From: JBJXGV01 sp046160485 | GTDB taxonomy: Bacteria > Orphanbacterota > Orphanbacteria > JBJXGV01 | DNA length: 64,000 nucleotides | Direction of reading: 5' to 3' | Assembly: GCA_046160485.1 (NCBI GenBank) | Contig: JBJXGV010000028.1 | Location: 124,001-188,000 of the forward strand | Part shown: positions 47,001-55,751 of the stretch, piece by piece | Numbering within the stretch: the first letter of the stretch is position 1 | Layout of the letters: every line of letters begins with the position of its first letter | The notes under the pieces: model-generated | What the model was told of the DNA's origin: nothing | Databases searched by the model: none | What the model saw: only the letters and a program-made list of their open reading frames with translations | Position numbers and translations under genes: made by a program

Positions 47001-47345
47001 CGACCGCAGATCGATCGCGAAGCGGCTGAGCCGAAGATCGACGGCGGAGGCGGCGGCACGAAGCCTCCGATCTATCCGCCGCCGCCGCCCCCGCCACTGC
47101 CCGCCGTGCGGGCCACGCGCTACTACGGGAGCGTCGTTCTCGACTCGACGCGCGTCGGGCGGGACGCTAGCCGTATCGCGGAGGAAGTCATCGCACACCT
47201 CGTCGGCCTCACTGGCGCGAAGGTAACCGTGTCGCTCGAGATCGACGCATCGATTCCCGACGGCGCGCCCGATCCAGTGATCCGAACCGTCACGGAGAAC
47301 AGTCGCAGCCTGAAGTTCAGGAGCCACAGCTTCGAAAAGGAATAG
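44004..47345 (+). CDS. Swt1-HEPN / DUF499 P-loop ATPase
   Basis: A 1113-residue protein. The N-terminal 130 residues look like the Swt1-type HEPN domain, with the RNase-like motif VRNRWAHQ (R-x4-H type) near residue 95. A DUF499 ATPase follows: Walker A NFGGGKTHS near residue 250 and Walker B LILIDEWVAY near 366. A proline run (YPPPPPPPLP, near 1022) precedes a C-terminal domain ending RSHSFEKE. HEPN domains often act as RNA-cutting toxins in defence, so this may be the effector or switch. It lies 97 bases after the methylase, without overlap. Confidence 0.88.
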   Translation: MAVSNHERVGKALDLLKDGLAPFVEREMKAQYEQLWFEQFKEALTPQQLSFIGTEDDPAWDAAIVLKVLWDQWNAVFRKPLGQAERTLVSELREVRNRWAHQTPFSTDDAYRALDSAARLLSAVSAPQAEDIEKMKMELLRLRFDEQVRGEKRKSAGTAIEGQAAGNLKPWREVVNPHKDVASGQYQQAEFAADLWQVHRGEGSTEYRKPAEFFRRTYLTESLTGLLVGAVRRLAAHGGDPVVQLQTNFGGGKTHSMLALYHLFSGIAPSELLGVDAVMKEAGATTLPAVRRVVLVGNKISPGNPVEKPDGTVVRTLWGELAWQLGFAAGGVSEAKKAFARVKADDEKATNPGDVLRELMNAYGPCLILIDEWVAYARQLHDQSDLPAGSFETHFTFAQALTEAAKDAHQCLLVISLPASDTSGSPHAVADDVEVGGERGRAALDRLRNAVGRVEASWRPASAEEGFEIVRRRLFEPLVDQAQFLARDTVARAFFDLYRTQHQEFPPECRESDYENRLKAAYPIHPEVFDRLYSDWSTLVKFQRTRGVLRLMASVIHSLWEKGDRNPLIMPANITIDDPRVQFELTRYLSDNWVPVIEKDVDGPNALPLRIDGDVPNLGKYAACRRVARTIYLGSAPTATAANRGIEDRRIKLGCVMPGESPAVFGDALRRLASAATYLYQDGARCWYSTQPTVTKLAEDRAEQLRRNPDAVAQEIDKRVRDDVRRKGDFGRVHPFPASSQDVADDMDARLVVLGIDHPYSKDPGNRAELAAKNILETRGNAPRLFRNTLVFLAVDQTRLQDLDEAVRRLLAWESILAEKTTLDLTPHQVKQAETQKASADAAVTARLPEAYQWLLVAGQASPQSAVEWQAVRLLGQESLAVRASKRLRNDEALVTSLAGSILRMHLDRVPLWRGDHVTVKQLAEDFAKYVYLPRLADPDVLVQAIADGIRLITWEEDGFAYADSFDEAKGRYVGLRAGQLVSIADAGSLGLLVKADVARPQIDREAAEPKIDGGGGGTKPPIYPPPPPPPLPAVRATRYYGSVVLDSTRVGRDASRIAEEVIAHLVGLTGAKVTVSLEIDASIPDGAPDPVIRTVTENSRSLKFRSHSFEKE

Positions 47346-47399
47346 TGCTCAGGCCGACGAGCCAAACCACTCTGCTTCCGAGTCCGAGGAAATCGCTTC

Positions 47400-48055
47400 A
47401 TGAAGATATCGACAGTCCTTGAGCACGGCGACAACGGCCACATTGCACTTCCCGAGTTTCAGCGGGGATTCGTTTGGAACCGCGACCAAGTGCGTGGGCT
47501 CTTCGACTCGCTTTATCGACGACATCCAGTCGGTGGGCTTCTGGTCTGGGTAACCGAGGCGAGAACTGCTGCCCACCGCGGAGATGGGCAACTCGCCGCC
47601 GGTGTTGTGAAACTCCTACTCGATGGCCAGCAGCGCATCACGAGTCGCTACGGCATCGCGCGGGCGGCGTCCAAAGTTCTTCGAAGGGGATCCAAGGGGA
47701 TTCGCCATACTGCGGTTCCATCCCGACGCGGGGACTCTCGTGTTCCACCAGCCGATGCGACGCTCAACGGGGCCTCCTCATCCGCGGCGAACTCGACGCA
47801 GAGCTTCTCCATCTCCACGGGATTGCGCGAGTCGATGCGGACCATATACTCGACACCATCCCGATCGTGAACCACAAGGAGGAGGAGCGGCACGTTGAGT
47901 ACCAGACGACGCGCGTGATCCTCAAGGCGTACGATGCGATTGCGGACGCGGCCGCCAGCGTCCAACCGTGTCGAACGGTTCTCACTCCACCTCCGGCCGA
48001 CCCCACGGTCGCCCGCTGGCAGACTCGCGTGGCCCCGAAAGAGGCGAGCGTCTGA
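47400..48055 (+). pseudogene. DUF262 (GmrSD N-type) gene, frameshifted
   Basis: The first 85 residues are a clear DUF262 domain: LPEFQRGFVWNRDQVRGLFDSLYRRHPVG and the catalytic-type LLDGQQRIT. After about 47,665 the family-like sequence continues in the next frame (RRPKFFEGDPRGFAILRF). A third frame then runs without stop to TGA 48053-48055, which overlaps the ATG of the next gene. The full DUF262 is not preserved in one frame. Two disruptions or sequencing errors are possible. DUF262 proteins bind NTPs and act in restriction of modified DNA. Confidence 0.7.
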
Positions 48056-49263
48056 TGCCATCCTACTTCGGCTGGATCGATTCTTCAGAGGAACACCGCC
48101 GAGAGATGCTCGACGTGATCGATCGCTTTCGCGAGCAAGACACGCGCGACGAGCTAGGGATCGCGCCGATCCGGGATGGCTTCGCCGACCTCCTCTTCCC
48201 GGGAACTGGTGCTCTCCAGACCCGCGCGCGCTATTTCCTGTTCATCCCGTGGCTCTATCTTCGTCTGGAGAAGCGTCGGGTGCCTGCTCGCGAAGCCCCG
48301 CAGAAGGGGCGGAAGGCCGAGATCGCGTTGATCGAGGTGCTCCTGAAGTCCGCGGATGCTAACGGCACGATCGGCGAGCGAGCGAGAGGTGCTCTCAAAC
48401 GACTCCCGAGCAACGTTTACTGGCACGGCCTCGGCATCTGGGGAATCCGGCAGTTCTCCGGCTCGCAGAGTGAGTATCACGGGTCGTTGGACCGCAGTTA
48501 CCGCCAAGGGCTGCTGCGCGTGCGCGACGATGAGGCGACGGATCAGGATGCGCTCCCGGGAATCTGGCATGCCGGTCTTCCGAACGCGCCCATTGACTTT
48601 CCGGACGAGGCCAGCTTCGAACTTCGGCGCGATGAGGCAGAGTACTTGAGAGACCGCATTCGCTCGAGAGCGTCGAGCAGCCTTCTCGCGATTCTCCTCG
48701 ACCCCGGAGCGCGCAAATACGATGACGAGTTTCCATGGAATCACGCGCGGCTCGCCGAGTTCCCAACGGATATCAGGACGCAGCTTTGGCACGCGAGGAA
48801 CTTCTCCGAAGCGATGCACGGCGCAGCGCTGCTTTACAACCTCATGCTCGCGGAGATGCGGGCGATCGAGAAGCGAATCGACGAATACGCTGGCGCTCTC
48901 GAAGGGTGGAGGAGAGCACTCGATTCGCGACAGTCCGATCTCGCGCGTTGGGACCGAACCGAGATGTGGTCAATTATGGAATCTCATGGCGTTCGGGTTT
49001 CGACGCCGATGAGAGGGTTCGTCGAGAAGTGGATTGGGATCGCCCTCGACCCGCGTCAGCGCAAGGCCGCCGCGCATGATCACGCGGCGCGGGAGCTGAT
49101 CGCTGCGAGAGAGCGATCTCTCAAAGGCCCCCTCGCCCGTGTCGATAGCGCACGGGCGCTTGAGCTTTGGGGCGGAGCCTCGGGCGCCCGTCAGCTCGCG
49201 TACAGGTGGCCGGTCGCTTCGCGTCTCTTGAGGGACATCACGACCGGTCTCGGGTCGGCCTGA
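48055..49263 (+). CDS. DUF6361-family protein
   Basis: A 402-residue protein beginning MPSYFGWIDSSEEHRREMLD, with FADLLFPGTGALQTRARYFLFIPW, the signature of DUF6361. The molecular role of the family is not established, but it is recurrently encoded with PLD proteins and helicases in defence islands. ATG 48055 has GAGGCGAG six bases upstream and overlaps the preceding stop (TGATG), so translation is coupled to the broken DUF262 gene. The PLD gene begins three bases later. Confidence 0.82.
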   Translation: MPSYFGWIDSSEEHRREMLDVIDRFREQDTRDELGIAPIRDGFADLLFPGTGALQTRARYFLFIPWLYLRLEKRRVPAREAPQKGRKAEIALIEVLLKSADANGTIGERARGALKRLPSNVYWHGLGIWGIRQFSGSQSEYHGSLDRSYRQGLLRVRDDEATDQDALPGIWHAGLPNAPIDFPDEASFELRRDEAEYLRDRIRSRASSSLLAILLDPGARKYDDEFPWNHARLAEFPTDIRTQLWHARNFSEAMHGAALLYNLMLAEMRAIEKRIDEYAGALEGWRRALDSRQSDLARWDRTEMWSIMESHGVRVSTPMRGFVEKWIGIALDPRQRKAAAHDHAARELIAARERSLKGPLARVDSARALELWGGASGARQLAYRWPVASRLLRDITTGLGSA

Positions 49264-49266
49264 ACG

Positions 49267-51117
49267 ATGCTGGCACCCCAGGATCGACATCTCCTTCTCG
49301 AGTCGCTCCGGCCTCCCGACGGCTACGTTGTGGATCAAGCCGTGGGGACAACGTTCTCCCTTGATCTGACAGCTCTGCTTCTGCCGCCATTGGCCTTCGC
49401 GTTGTTCGATCGACAGGATGAGCGTGGTCGGATCACGAGAGATCCGCTCGCACTACTGGAGGCCGTTCGCCGCTACGCGGACCGAATCAGCCTGTTCTGT
49501 CAGGCCGGGCAGATTCACGTTCCGAAGGCCATCCTTCCGATCCATGCTTATCTCGAGGAGAGCGTGTTCGAGGCGAGAGCGGCAAACCCGGGCGGCGCCT
49601 TCCATCCGAAGGTCTGGGTTTTACGGATGATCGCTGAGGGCCAGCCGGTTCTGTACCGCGCGTTGTGGCTTAGTCGAAACCTGACCTTCGATTGTTCGTG
49701 GGATACGATCCTCGTGCTCGATGGCATGATCGCGGATCGAAAGAACGCGATTCGCGCAAACCTCCCTCTGGCTGAATTCGTTCGCGCACTTCCTGGGTTG
49801 GCAGTGCGCCCAGTGCCGGACCGCGTTCGTGCGCAGATAGATCGGGTAGCGGAAGAGATTGGCCACGTCGAGTTCGAGGCGCCGGAGGGTATTGAGTCTA
49901 TCGCTTTTTGGCCGATGGGCCTTCCTGGGAACCGGCGAAGACCCCTCAGGGGCGATGTAAACCGGCTACTCGTGATCTCACCCTTCATCTCGGAAGGGCC
50001 GCTCACCGAGATGAGCGGCCGTGCGCAGGAGAGCATCCTAGTCTCGCGAGCGGAGATGCTCGATAGGTTAGCGACGCCGTGCCTCGCGCGCTTCGCGAAG
50101 ATCTACGCACTGTCGTCGACCGCCGCTCCTGAGGATCAAGAGAGTGGCGAGGACGAACCCATTACTGAGCCTCCTCTCAGTGGTCTCCATGCCAAGCTCT
50201 ACATCACCGAGTCTGGATGGAAGGCCACAGTCTGGACGGGATCCGCGAACGCCACGACCGCCGCATTTCGTGACAACGTCGAGTTTCTAGTCGAGATGGT
50301 TGGCCCGAAGAAGACATTCGGGATCGACGCGGCGTTGGCTCGGGAACAGGGGCAGGCGGGCTTCGGCAACCTTCTCGAAGAGTACACACCAGCCTCTACC
50401 GCATCAGAAACCGATGCCGTGCAGGAGGAAATCGAGCGCATGACTGACGATGTCGTGCGCGTCATCGCTTTCGGACGATTCGTGTGCGACATCGGCCCAG
50501 AAGACGGTCGTCATCTCTTCGATGTCGAGGTCCGGCCGGAGGAAGGACACGTCCAGGTCGATCCGAAAGTCGCAAGCGTTACGTGCTGGCCTGTGAGCCT
50601 ACCACCGGCGGCCGCGGCAGAGTTCCAAGCCGCGTCCAATCCCTGCGTCTCATTCGCACGGTTAACCTACGAGGCACTCACTTCGTTCTTCGCTTTTGAG
50701 GTGGCGGTTCGGGACCGCGGTCGATCCGCATCGCGGCGCTTCGTCCTCAATCTCCCACTCCGTGGCGCACCGGTCGAACGTCGCGAGAAGGTGCTCAGGG
50801 CTTTGCTCCGCTCCAGGGCGGATGTCACGCGATTCCTCCTTCTCCTCTTGGCGAAAGACGATCGCGACTTCTTCGCTGGAGCCGGGGCGCGCTCGGTGAA
50901 CGGAGAACGGCACTCGGTTCCGACGTTCGGCGCGACCGGCCCCGCGCTCTTTGAATCCCTCGTCCGCACGTTAGAGCGAGACCCCAAAAGGCTCGATTCC
51001 GTTGAGCGCCTGATCGGCGACCTTGGGAAATCCGGCGATGGCGTGGAGCTACTACCGGAAGGCTTCGATGCCATCTGGCGGCCGATCCTAGAGGCGAGAG
51101 CGCGACTACGGCCGTGA
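49267..51117 (+). CDS. Phospholipase D-like domain protein
   Basis: A 616-residue protein with one visible HKD-type motif, GLHAKLYI near residue 305 followed by TGSANATTAAF, as in PLD-family nucleases and transferases. A second HKD motif is not obvious, though FHPKVWVLR near residue 115 followed by LSRNLTFD could be a diverged first half. In DISARM (DrmC) and related systems a PLD-like protein accompanies helicases, so DNA cleavage or binding is plausible. It overlaps the next gene by GTGA. Confidence 0.82.
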   Translation: MLAPQDRHLLLESLRPPDGYVVDQAVGTTFSLDLTALLLPPLAFALFDRQDERGRITRDPLALLEAVRRYADRISLFCQAGQIHVPKAILPIHAYLEESVFEARAANPGGAFHPKVWVLRMIAEGQPVLYRALWLSRNLTFDCSWDTILVLDGMIADRKNAIRANLPLAEFVRALPGLAVRPVPDRVRAQIDRVAEEIGHVEFEAPEGIESIAFWPMGLPGNRRRPLRGDVNRLLVISPFISEGPLTEMSGRAQESILVSRAEMLDRLATPCLARFAKIYALSSTAAPEDQESGEDEPITEPPLSGLHAKLYITESGWKATVWTGSANATTAAFRDNVEFLVEMVGPKKTFGIDAALAREQGQAGFGNLLEEYTPASTASETDAVQEEIERMTDDVVRVIAFGRFVCDIGPEDGRHLFDVEVRPEEGHVQVDPKVASVTCWPVSLPPAAAAEFQAASNPCVSFARLTYEALTSFFAFEVAVRDRGRSASRRFVLNLPLRGAPVERREKVLRALLRSRADVTRFLLLLLAKDDRDFFAGAGARSVNGERHSVPTFGATGPALFESLVRTLERDPKRLDSVERLIGDLGKSGDGVELLPEGFDAIWRPILEARARLRP

Positions 51118-54100
51118 GCAAAGACCTGCCACCGATCGATCTGGACCGAATCCTCAGCTCTCTGAAGGATTTCCAGCGAGCGACGGTCGATTACGTCTTC
51201 CGGAGGTTCTACGAGGACGGAGCAGATTGCGCCAAGAGATTCCTCATCGCCGATGAGGCTGGTCTCGGAAAAACGCTGGTAGCCCGGGGCATTATCGCGA
51301 AGACGATCGCCCATTTGGCGCGCACCGTGGATCGGATCGACATCGTCTACATTTGCTCGAATGCCGACATCGCTCGACAGAACGTCAACCGACTCAGCGT
51401 CTGCGAGGGCGAAGACTTCACGCTCGCCTCCCGAATCACGCTTCTCCCGCTCAGAGTAAAGGGCCTGCGCGACCGCAGGCTTAACTTCATTTCGTTGACG
51501 CCCCGCACTTCATTCGAACTCCACTCGAATCTTGGCACTGCGGAGGAGCGGGCTCTTCTGTACTGGTTCCTCGAGGAATGGCTGAGCGGAACGCGCGCCG
51601 GGCTCAAGAGTCTCCTTCAGGGCAACGCGCGCCGCGAGTCATTTCGGGACCGCGTCGAGGCCATGCGGTCGGATCACAACATCGACGCAGGGCTTCAGAC
51701 CGCGTTCCTGCAGGCGCTCACAACTCACGATGAGAAGGCGCGAGCCGAGGGGATGCCCGATCTCCAGAGCCGGCTCGTGGAGCTCTGCGGGCGGTTTGCA
51801 CGGGCGAGAGAGGCGCTACCACAAGAAGAGCGAAAGGCTCGCACGGCATTGGTCGGCGAACTGCGTTCACTCCTGGCCGCGAGTTGCCTGAACGCGCTCG
51901 AGCCAGACCTCATCATCCTGGACGAGTTTCAGCGCTTCAAGCATCTACTCGACGACACTGACGAGGAGAGTCTGCTGGCCCAAGGGCTCTTCGACTATTC
52001 CGACGCTCACAGGAAAGCGCGCGTCCTCCTCCTCTCCGCGACGCCATACAAGATGTACACGCTGAACGACGAGGCGGGAGGCGAGGACCACTACAAGGAT
52101 TTCCTAAGCACGCTGAGATTTCTTCTCGGCGACGGCGCTGAGTACATGGCGTTGCAGGGCACGCTCGACAAGTATCGGGACGCGCTGTTTCGCTTATCGC
52201 GAGAAGGGGGTCTCGCTCTTGCGGCTGCACGGGATGATCTGGAGCGGAGCCTACGTCGCGTCATGGTCCGAACCGAAAAGCTGTCAGCGACACCGGACCG
52301 AGGCGGCATGCTGGTTGCGGTGCCGCCGGCAAACGTTGTGGTGACCGCGGGGGACTTGAATGCGTATTTGGGCCTGCAGCGCGTAGCCCGCGAGCTGGAT
52401 TGCCCCGATACGCTGGAGCAATGGAAGTCCGCCCCATACCTTCTGAACTTTATGGATGACAGCTACGCCCTCAAGGGGCGACTCAAAGAGAGCATGGACG
52501 ACGTGGACGCGCGCGAGGCGACCGCCCGCGCCATTGTTGGGCAGGAGGAATCTCTGCTGCCGTGGGGGCGTGTGCGTCGCTACGAAGGACTCGATCCCGC
52601 GAACGCGCGTCTCCGGAATCTCGTGGATGAGACAATGGAATCGGGAATCTGGAGGCAGCTTTGGCTGCCACCGTCCTTGCCCTACTACGAGATGGGGGAC
52701 GACTTCCGGAGCCGGGGCCCTCGGAGTCCCACGAAGCGTCTTGTGTTTTCTTCTTGGGTTGTCGTCCCGAAGGCGGTCGCCTGTGTTCTGAGCTACGAGG
52801 TCGAAAGACGAATGATCACGGCGCTCGATGCCGACGCCGAGAACAGCGCGGAGGCGAGAGCAGCACGGACGCCCCTCCTGAGGTTCGCCCGTGACGCTGA
52901 TCGACTCACCGGAATGCCGCTCCTGGCGCTCCTCTATCCATGTACGACCCTCGCGGTCGAATGCGATCCGCTCCGGATATGGGATGAGATGGGGAATCGC
53001 GCCTCTGTCCCCGCAATGGAGCGAGTCGTCGCTGAGGTCGAAGGGCGAATCGGCCGACTTCTTCACGAGCTCGATGATTCAACCATCGAATCAGGCCCCG
53101 AAGACGAGGCGTGGTACTGGGCCGCCCCCATCCTCCTGGACTTGAAGCGAGACCATCGGACGATCTCGAACTGGTTCCTCGCCGACCGATGGGAGCGGCA
53201 TGATGCTCCTGGCGAAACCGCGGATGTCGGAAGTAGATGGGCGGACCATGTTGCGCGTGTCAAGGACGAGCTCATAAGGAAGCGGATTGAACTTGGCCGG
53301 CGTCCGCGTGACCTCGTAGCGACGCTCGCTCGGATCGCTCTCGCAGGCCCGGGGACCTCGGCACTCCGCGCCCTCTCTCGAACGACTGGCGGGCTTAGCG
53401 CCCAGCCGCGACCGGAGCTGATGACCGCAGCTGGTCAGGTCGCCTGGGCGCTGCTTCATCTGTTCAACGTGCCTGAAGTCACGGCTCTGCTTCGGGCCGG
53501 CCCAAACGAGTCGGAAGCGTACTGGAAGCGGGTCCTCCAGTACTCTGTTGACGGCGGCCTCCAAAGCGTTCTCGACGAGTACGCCCACGTCCTTCTCGAG
53601 ATGGAGGGGCTGCGAGGACGTCCCCCTGAATCAATCGCACGAGGGATCAGCGAGGCGATGGCGGAAGCCATCAGCCTTCGCACCGTCAATCTGGGGGTCG
53701 ATGAACTGTTCGTTGATGGGCCTTCAGGGCGCCTGCGGATTGAACCTCGCCGGATGCGTGGGCGATTTGCGATTCGATTTGGGGAGTACTCCGCGGACAA
53801 CGAGGGTGCGGGCACTCGCGCCAAAGCGGTGAGAGAAGCATTCAACTCTCCGTTCTGGCCTTTCGTGCTGGCGTCGACATCCGTCGGTCAAGAGGGCCTT
53901 GATTTCCACGCGTACTGCCATGCAGTCGTCCACTGGAATCTCCCGGCGAACCCGGTGGACCTGGAACAAAGGGAGGGCCGAGTCCATCGATACAAGGGAC
54001 ACGCTGTTCGGAAGAACGTCGCCGCAATGCATGGCCTAGCTGCTTTGAGCACGCGAGCCGGCGATCCGTGGGAGGGTATGTTCGCCGCGGCCGTGCGCGC

Positions 54101-54386
54101 CCGTCCACCGGAGAGCGACGACCTCGTGCCGTTCTGGGTCTATTCCTTCGAGGGCGGGGCTTGCATCGAACGGCACGTACCGGCGGTCCCCCTGAGCCGG
54201 GACGTAGAGAAACTCGCCGCCCTCCGCAGATCGCTCGCGGTCTACCGAATGGTATTTGGACAAAGCCGCCAGGAAGATTGCGTCGAGTACCTCCTCGGCA
54301 CAGTCTCTGCGGAAGAGATGGCCCGCGTCTCCCAGGAACTGACGCTAGATCTCCGGCCCCCGAAACCCTCCCGACTGACTACTTGA
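51114..54386 (+). CDS. Second SNF2-like helicase
   Basis: A 1090-residue superfamily 2 ATPase closing the operon. Motif I is DEAGLGKTL near residue 47, a DEFQRF variant of motif II near 270, LLSATPYK near 309, and C-terminal motifs SVGQEGLDFHAYC near 922 and QREGRVHRYKG near 952. A long insert (residues 370-880) separates the two lobes. It is distinct from the first helicase and lacks DUF3883. With DUF6361 and PLD it forms a coupled trio. Its end overlaps the convergent minus-strand gene by eight bases. Confidence 0.88.
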   Translation: MSKDLPPIDLDRILSSLKDFQRATVDYVFRRFYEDGADCAKRFLIADEAGLGKTLVARGIIAKTIAHLARTVDRIDIVYICSNADIARQNVNRLSVCEGEDFTLASRITLLPLRVKGLRDRRLNFISLTPRTSFELHSNLGTAEERALLYWFLEEWLSGTRAGLKSLLQGNARRESFRDRVEAMRSDHNIDAGLQTAFLQALTTHDEKARAEGMPDLQSRLVELCGRFARAREALPQEERKARTALVGELRSLLAASCLNALEPDLIILDEFQRFKHLLDDTDEESLLAQGLFDYSDAHRKARVLLLSATPYKMYTLNDEAGGEDHYKDFLSTLRFLLGDGAEYMALQGTLDKYRDALFRLSREGGLALAAARDDLERSLRRVMVRTEKLSATPDRGGMLVAVPPANVVVTAGDLNAYLGLQRVARELDCPDTLEQWKSAPYLLNFMDDSYALKGRLKESMDDVDAREATARAIVGQEESLLPWGRVRRYEGLDPANARLRNLVDETMESGIWRQLWLPPSLPYYEMGDDFRSRGPRSPTKRLVFSSWVVVPKAVACVLSYEVERRMITALDADAENSAEARAARTPLLRFARDADRLTGMPLLALLYPCTTLAVECDPLRIWDEMGNRASVPAMERVVAEVEGRIGRLLHELDDSTIESGPEDEAWYWAAPILLDLKRDHRTISNWFLADRWERHDAPGETADVGSRWADHVARVKDELIRKRIELGRRPRDLVATLARIALAGPGTSALRALSRTTGGLSAQPRPELMTAAGQVAWALLHLFNVPEVTALLRAGPNESEAYWKRVLQYSVDGGLQSVLDEYAHVLLEMEGLRGRPPESIARGISEAMAEAISLRTVNLGVDELFVDGPSGRLRIEPRRMRGRFAIRFGEYSADNEGAGTRAKAVREAFNSPFWPFVLASTSVGQEGLDFHAYCHAVVHWNLPANPVDLEQREGRVHRYKGHAVRKNVAAMHGLAALSTRAGDPWEGMFAAAVRARPPESDDLVPFWVYSFEGGACIERHVPAVPLSRDVEKLAALRRSLAVYRMVFGQSRQEDCVEYLLGTVSAEEMARVSQELTLDLRPPKPSRLTT

Positions 54387-54987
54387 ACTCACCCGCTCTG
54401 AGTCTGCGAAGCCCGTCGTCGATGACGGCTGCGAACGGCAGGAGGCGCTCCAAGTGCTCGGCGACGAACCGATTCAATCGCCCCGGGGTCAGGTACAGCT
54501 CCTCCTTGCCGAGATAGTCATCTTCCAGTAGGTACTGGCAGATGGGACAGGCGGTATCGGTATCGGAATCCCATTGATCGAGGGATGGAGCAATATGGGA
54601 CCGGATGAACTCACTCAGGGCCGTTTCTTCGGCCTCGCTAAACCGCGGACTGTCGGAGACACTGCTGTACACGCAAGCGTAGGGGAGCCCGTCTGGTGTG
54701 AGGAGGTAGTCGGGAGCAAAACCACCGACCACGAGTGAGACATCTTGCCAGGACGTTCCCTTCCTCTTCCACTCTCTGCGGTACGCGAAGAATTCGCCGT
54801 CTTTTTGATCGAAGGTCGTTCGAAACCCATCTGCATTGCGCCAGCCAGACAGGCCCTCTCCGACGGTCTTCATGAGCGCCTTGATCTTCTTCTTCACCGC
54901 AGCCTGGGCTTCGATTTGCTTCTTGATCTCGGGCCAACTGTGAATAACGCGACGATCTTCGTCGTCAAGTTCCATATGAGAATCCAC
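54379..54987 (-). CDS. Unknown protein with a CxxC knuckle
   Basis: A 202-residue protein on the minus strand. A helical, charged N-terminus leads to a beta-rich centre (VVGGFAPDYLLTPDGLPYACVY) and a C-terminal CPICQYLLEDDY. No family is recognised. The GTG at 54987 was chosen because AAGGGGGGA lies just upstream on that strand; ATG 54975 is an alternative. The frame is open further upstream into a broken helicase, so the gene may have arisen or been re-expressed after that decay. Confidence 0.6.
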   Translation of the reverse strand: MDSHMELDDEDRRVIHSWPEIKKQIEAQAAVKKKIKALMKTVGEGLSGWRNADGFRTTFDQKDGEFFAYRREWKRKGTSWQDVSLVVGGFAPDYLLTPDGLPYACVYSSVSDSPRFSEAEETALSEFIRSHIAPSLDQWDSDTDTACPICQYLLEDDYLGKEELYLTPGRLNRFVAEHLERLLPFAAVIDDGLRRLRAGEFK

Positions 54988-55434
54988 GTCGTCCCCCCTT
55001 CTCGTGCAGTTTCTCGGTTCGGGCACCATTCCCCGCGGCAAATCCGCCGACCCGACCAGAATCAGATGACTTCTCGCTCGCGATGGACGACGTCGCGCAG
55101 ATCGTACTGCGTTCCGCGTGACTCGGTTCCCATCTCGACAAAGATGATAACCGGCGGTTCGAGTCCATTGAAGCGACGAATCGATGAGATCTGAATCTCA
55201 TCCGGGCGCGCCCGACGCCCGCGTGCAAGGTTTCCGCTGTCGAGGTGTTCCGTTTTCGCGAGTGCCTCTTGAATGGACTGCGCGTCGTCAGGACTGCGAT
55301 CTCCTCGAACGGGACCCGTTCTTCGCGGAGCAGGTGCTGAAGGGTCCGGCGGACGGCTTCGCGGATTTCGTTCGCACTCTCAACGTATATCGTCGAGTCG
55401 GCGCAGCTACAGATCGCGTCGGGTCGGGACAATC
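54988..55434 (-). pseudogene. Remnant of a UvrD-like helicase C-terminus
   Basis: Three reading frames each hold a piece of the UvrD-like C-terminal domain in order: EIREAVRRTLQHLLREE with FEEIAVLTTRS, then IRRFNGLEPPVIIFVE, then SRARSHLILVG (motif VI). Frame changes and a stop separate them, and the N-terminal ATPase motifs are absent. It is a decayed fragment of a UvrD-family defence or repair helicase. Confidence 0.65.
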
Positions 55435-55751
55435 GAAGAAGTCAGAACACGGCGAGGACTCTACGACGTGCAGAGCGCCAGGGCGGTCGGTTACCGTGAC
55501 TTGATGGGACGCCGGCACCGACGGCGACTCCATACCAGCCGCGCGACAGAGGCGTAGTGATAGACTCCGGCGGTCGCGAGGCAACTCCGACCTGAGTGGA
55601 CCCGCGACGCTCCGGATCAGATTGTGCGACACCATCACGGGGGACATACAGCCCTGGAGCGAGGAACTGGGCTGCGCGACTCATGGCCGCTTGTTGCTGT
55701 CGAACTCAACTTGGTCGGTGTCAAGAACCCTGAAACGCGGAGTCATCAACT
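55435..55751. other. 317-base spacer, nothing recognised
   Basis: Lies between the helicase remnant and the DUF429-like gene. Short open frames on both strands show no family likeness or good ribosome site. It may be the rest of the decayed helicase locus. Confidence 0.4.

Noticed and set aside
47648..48061. 137-codon minus-strand frame opposite the DUF262 remnant
   Set aside because: Some stretches look protein-like, but plus-strand DUF262 motifs explain the region and the frame has no ribosome site or family.
34262..54386. Calling the operon a DISARM locus
   Set aside because: It has SNF2 helicase, methylase and PLD genes, but no DUF1998 (DrmB) or DrmA-type pair was seen, and DUF499, DUF6361 and Hsp70 are not DISARM parts.
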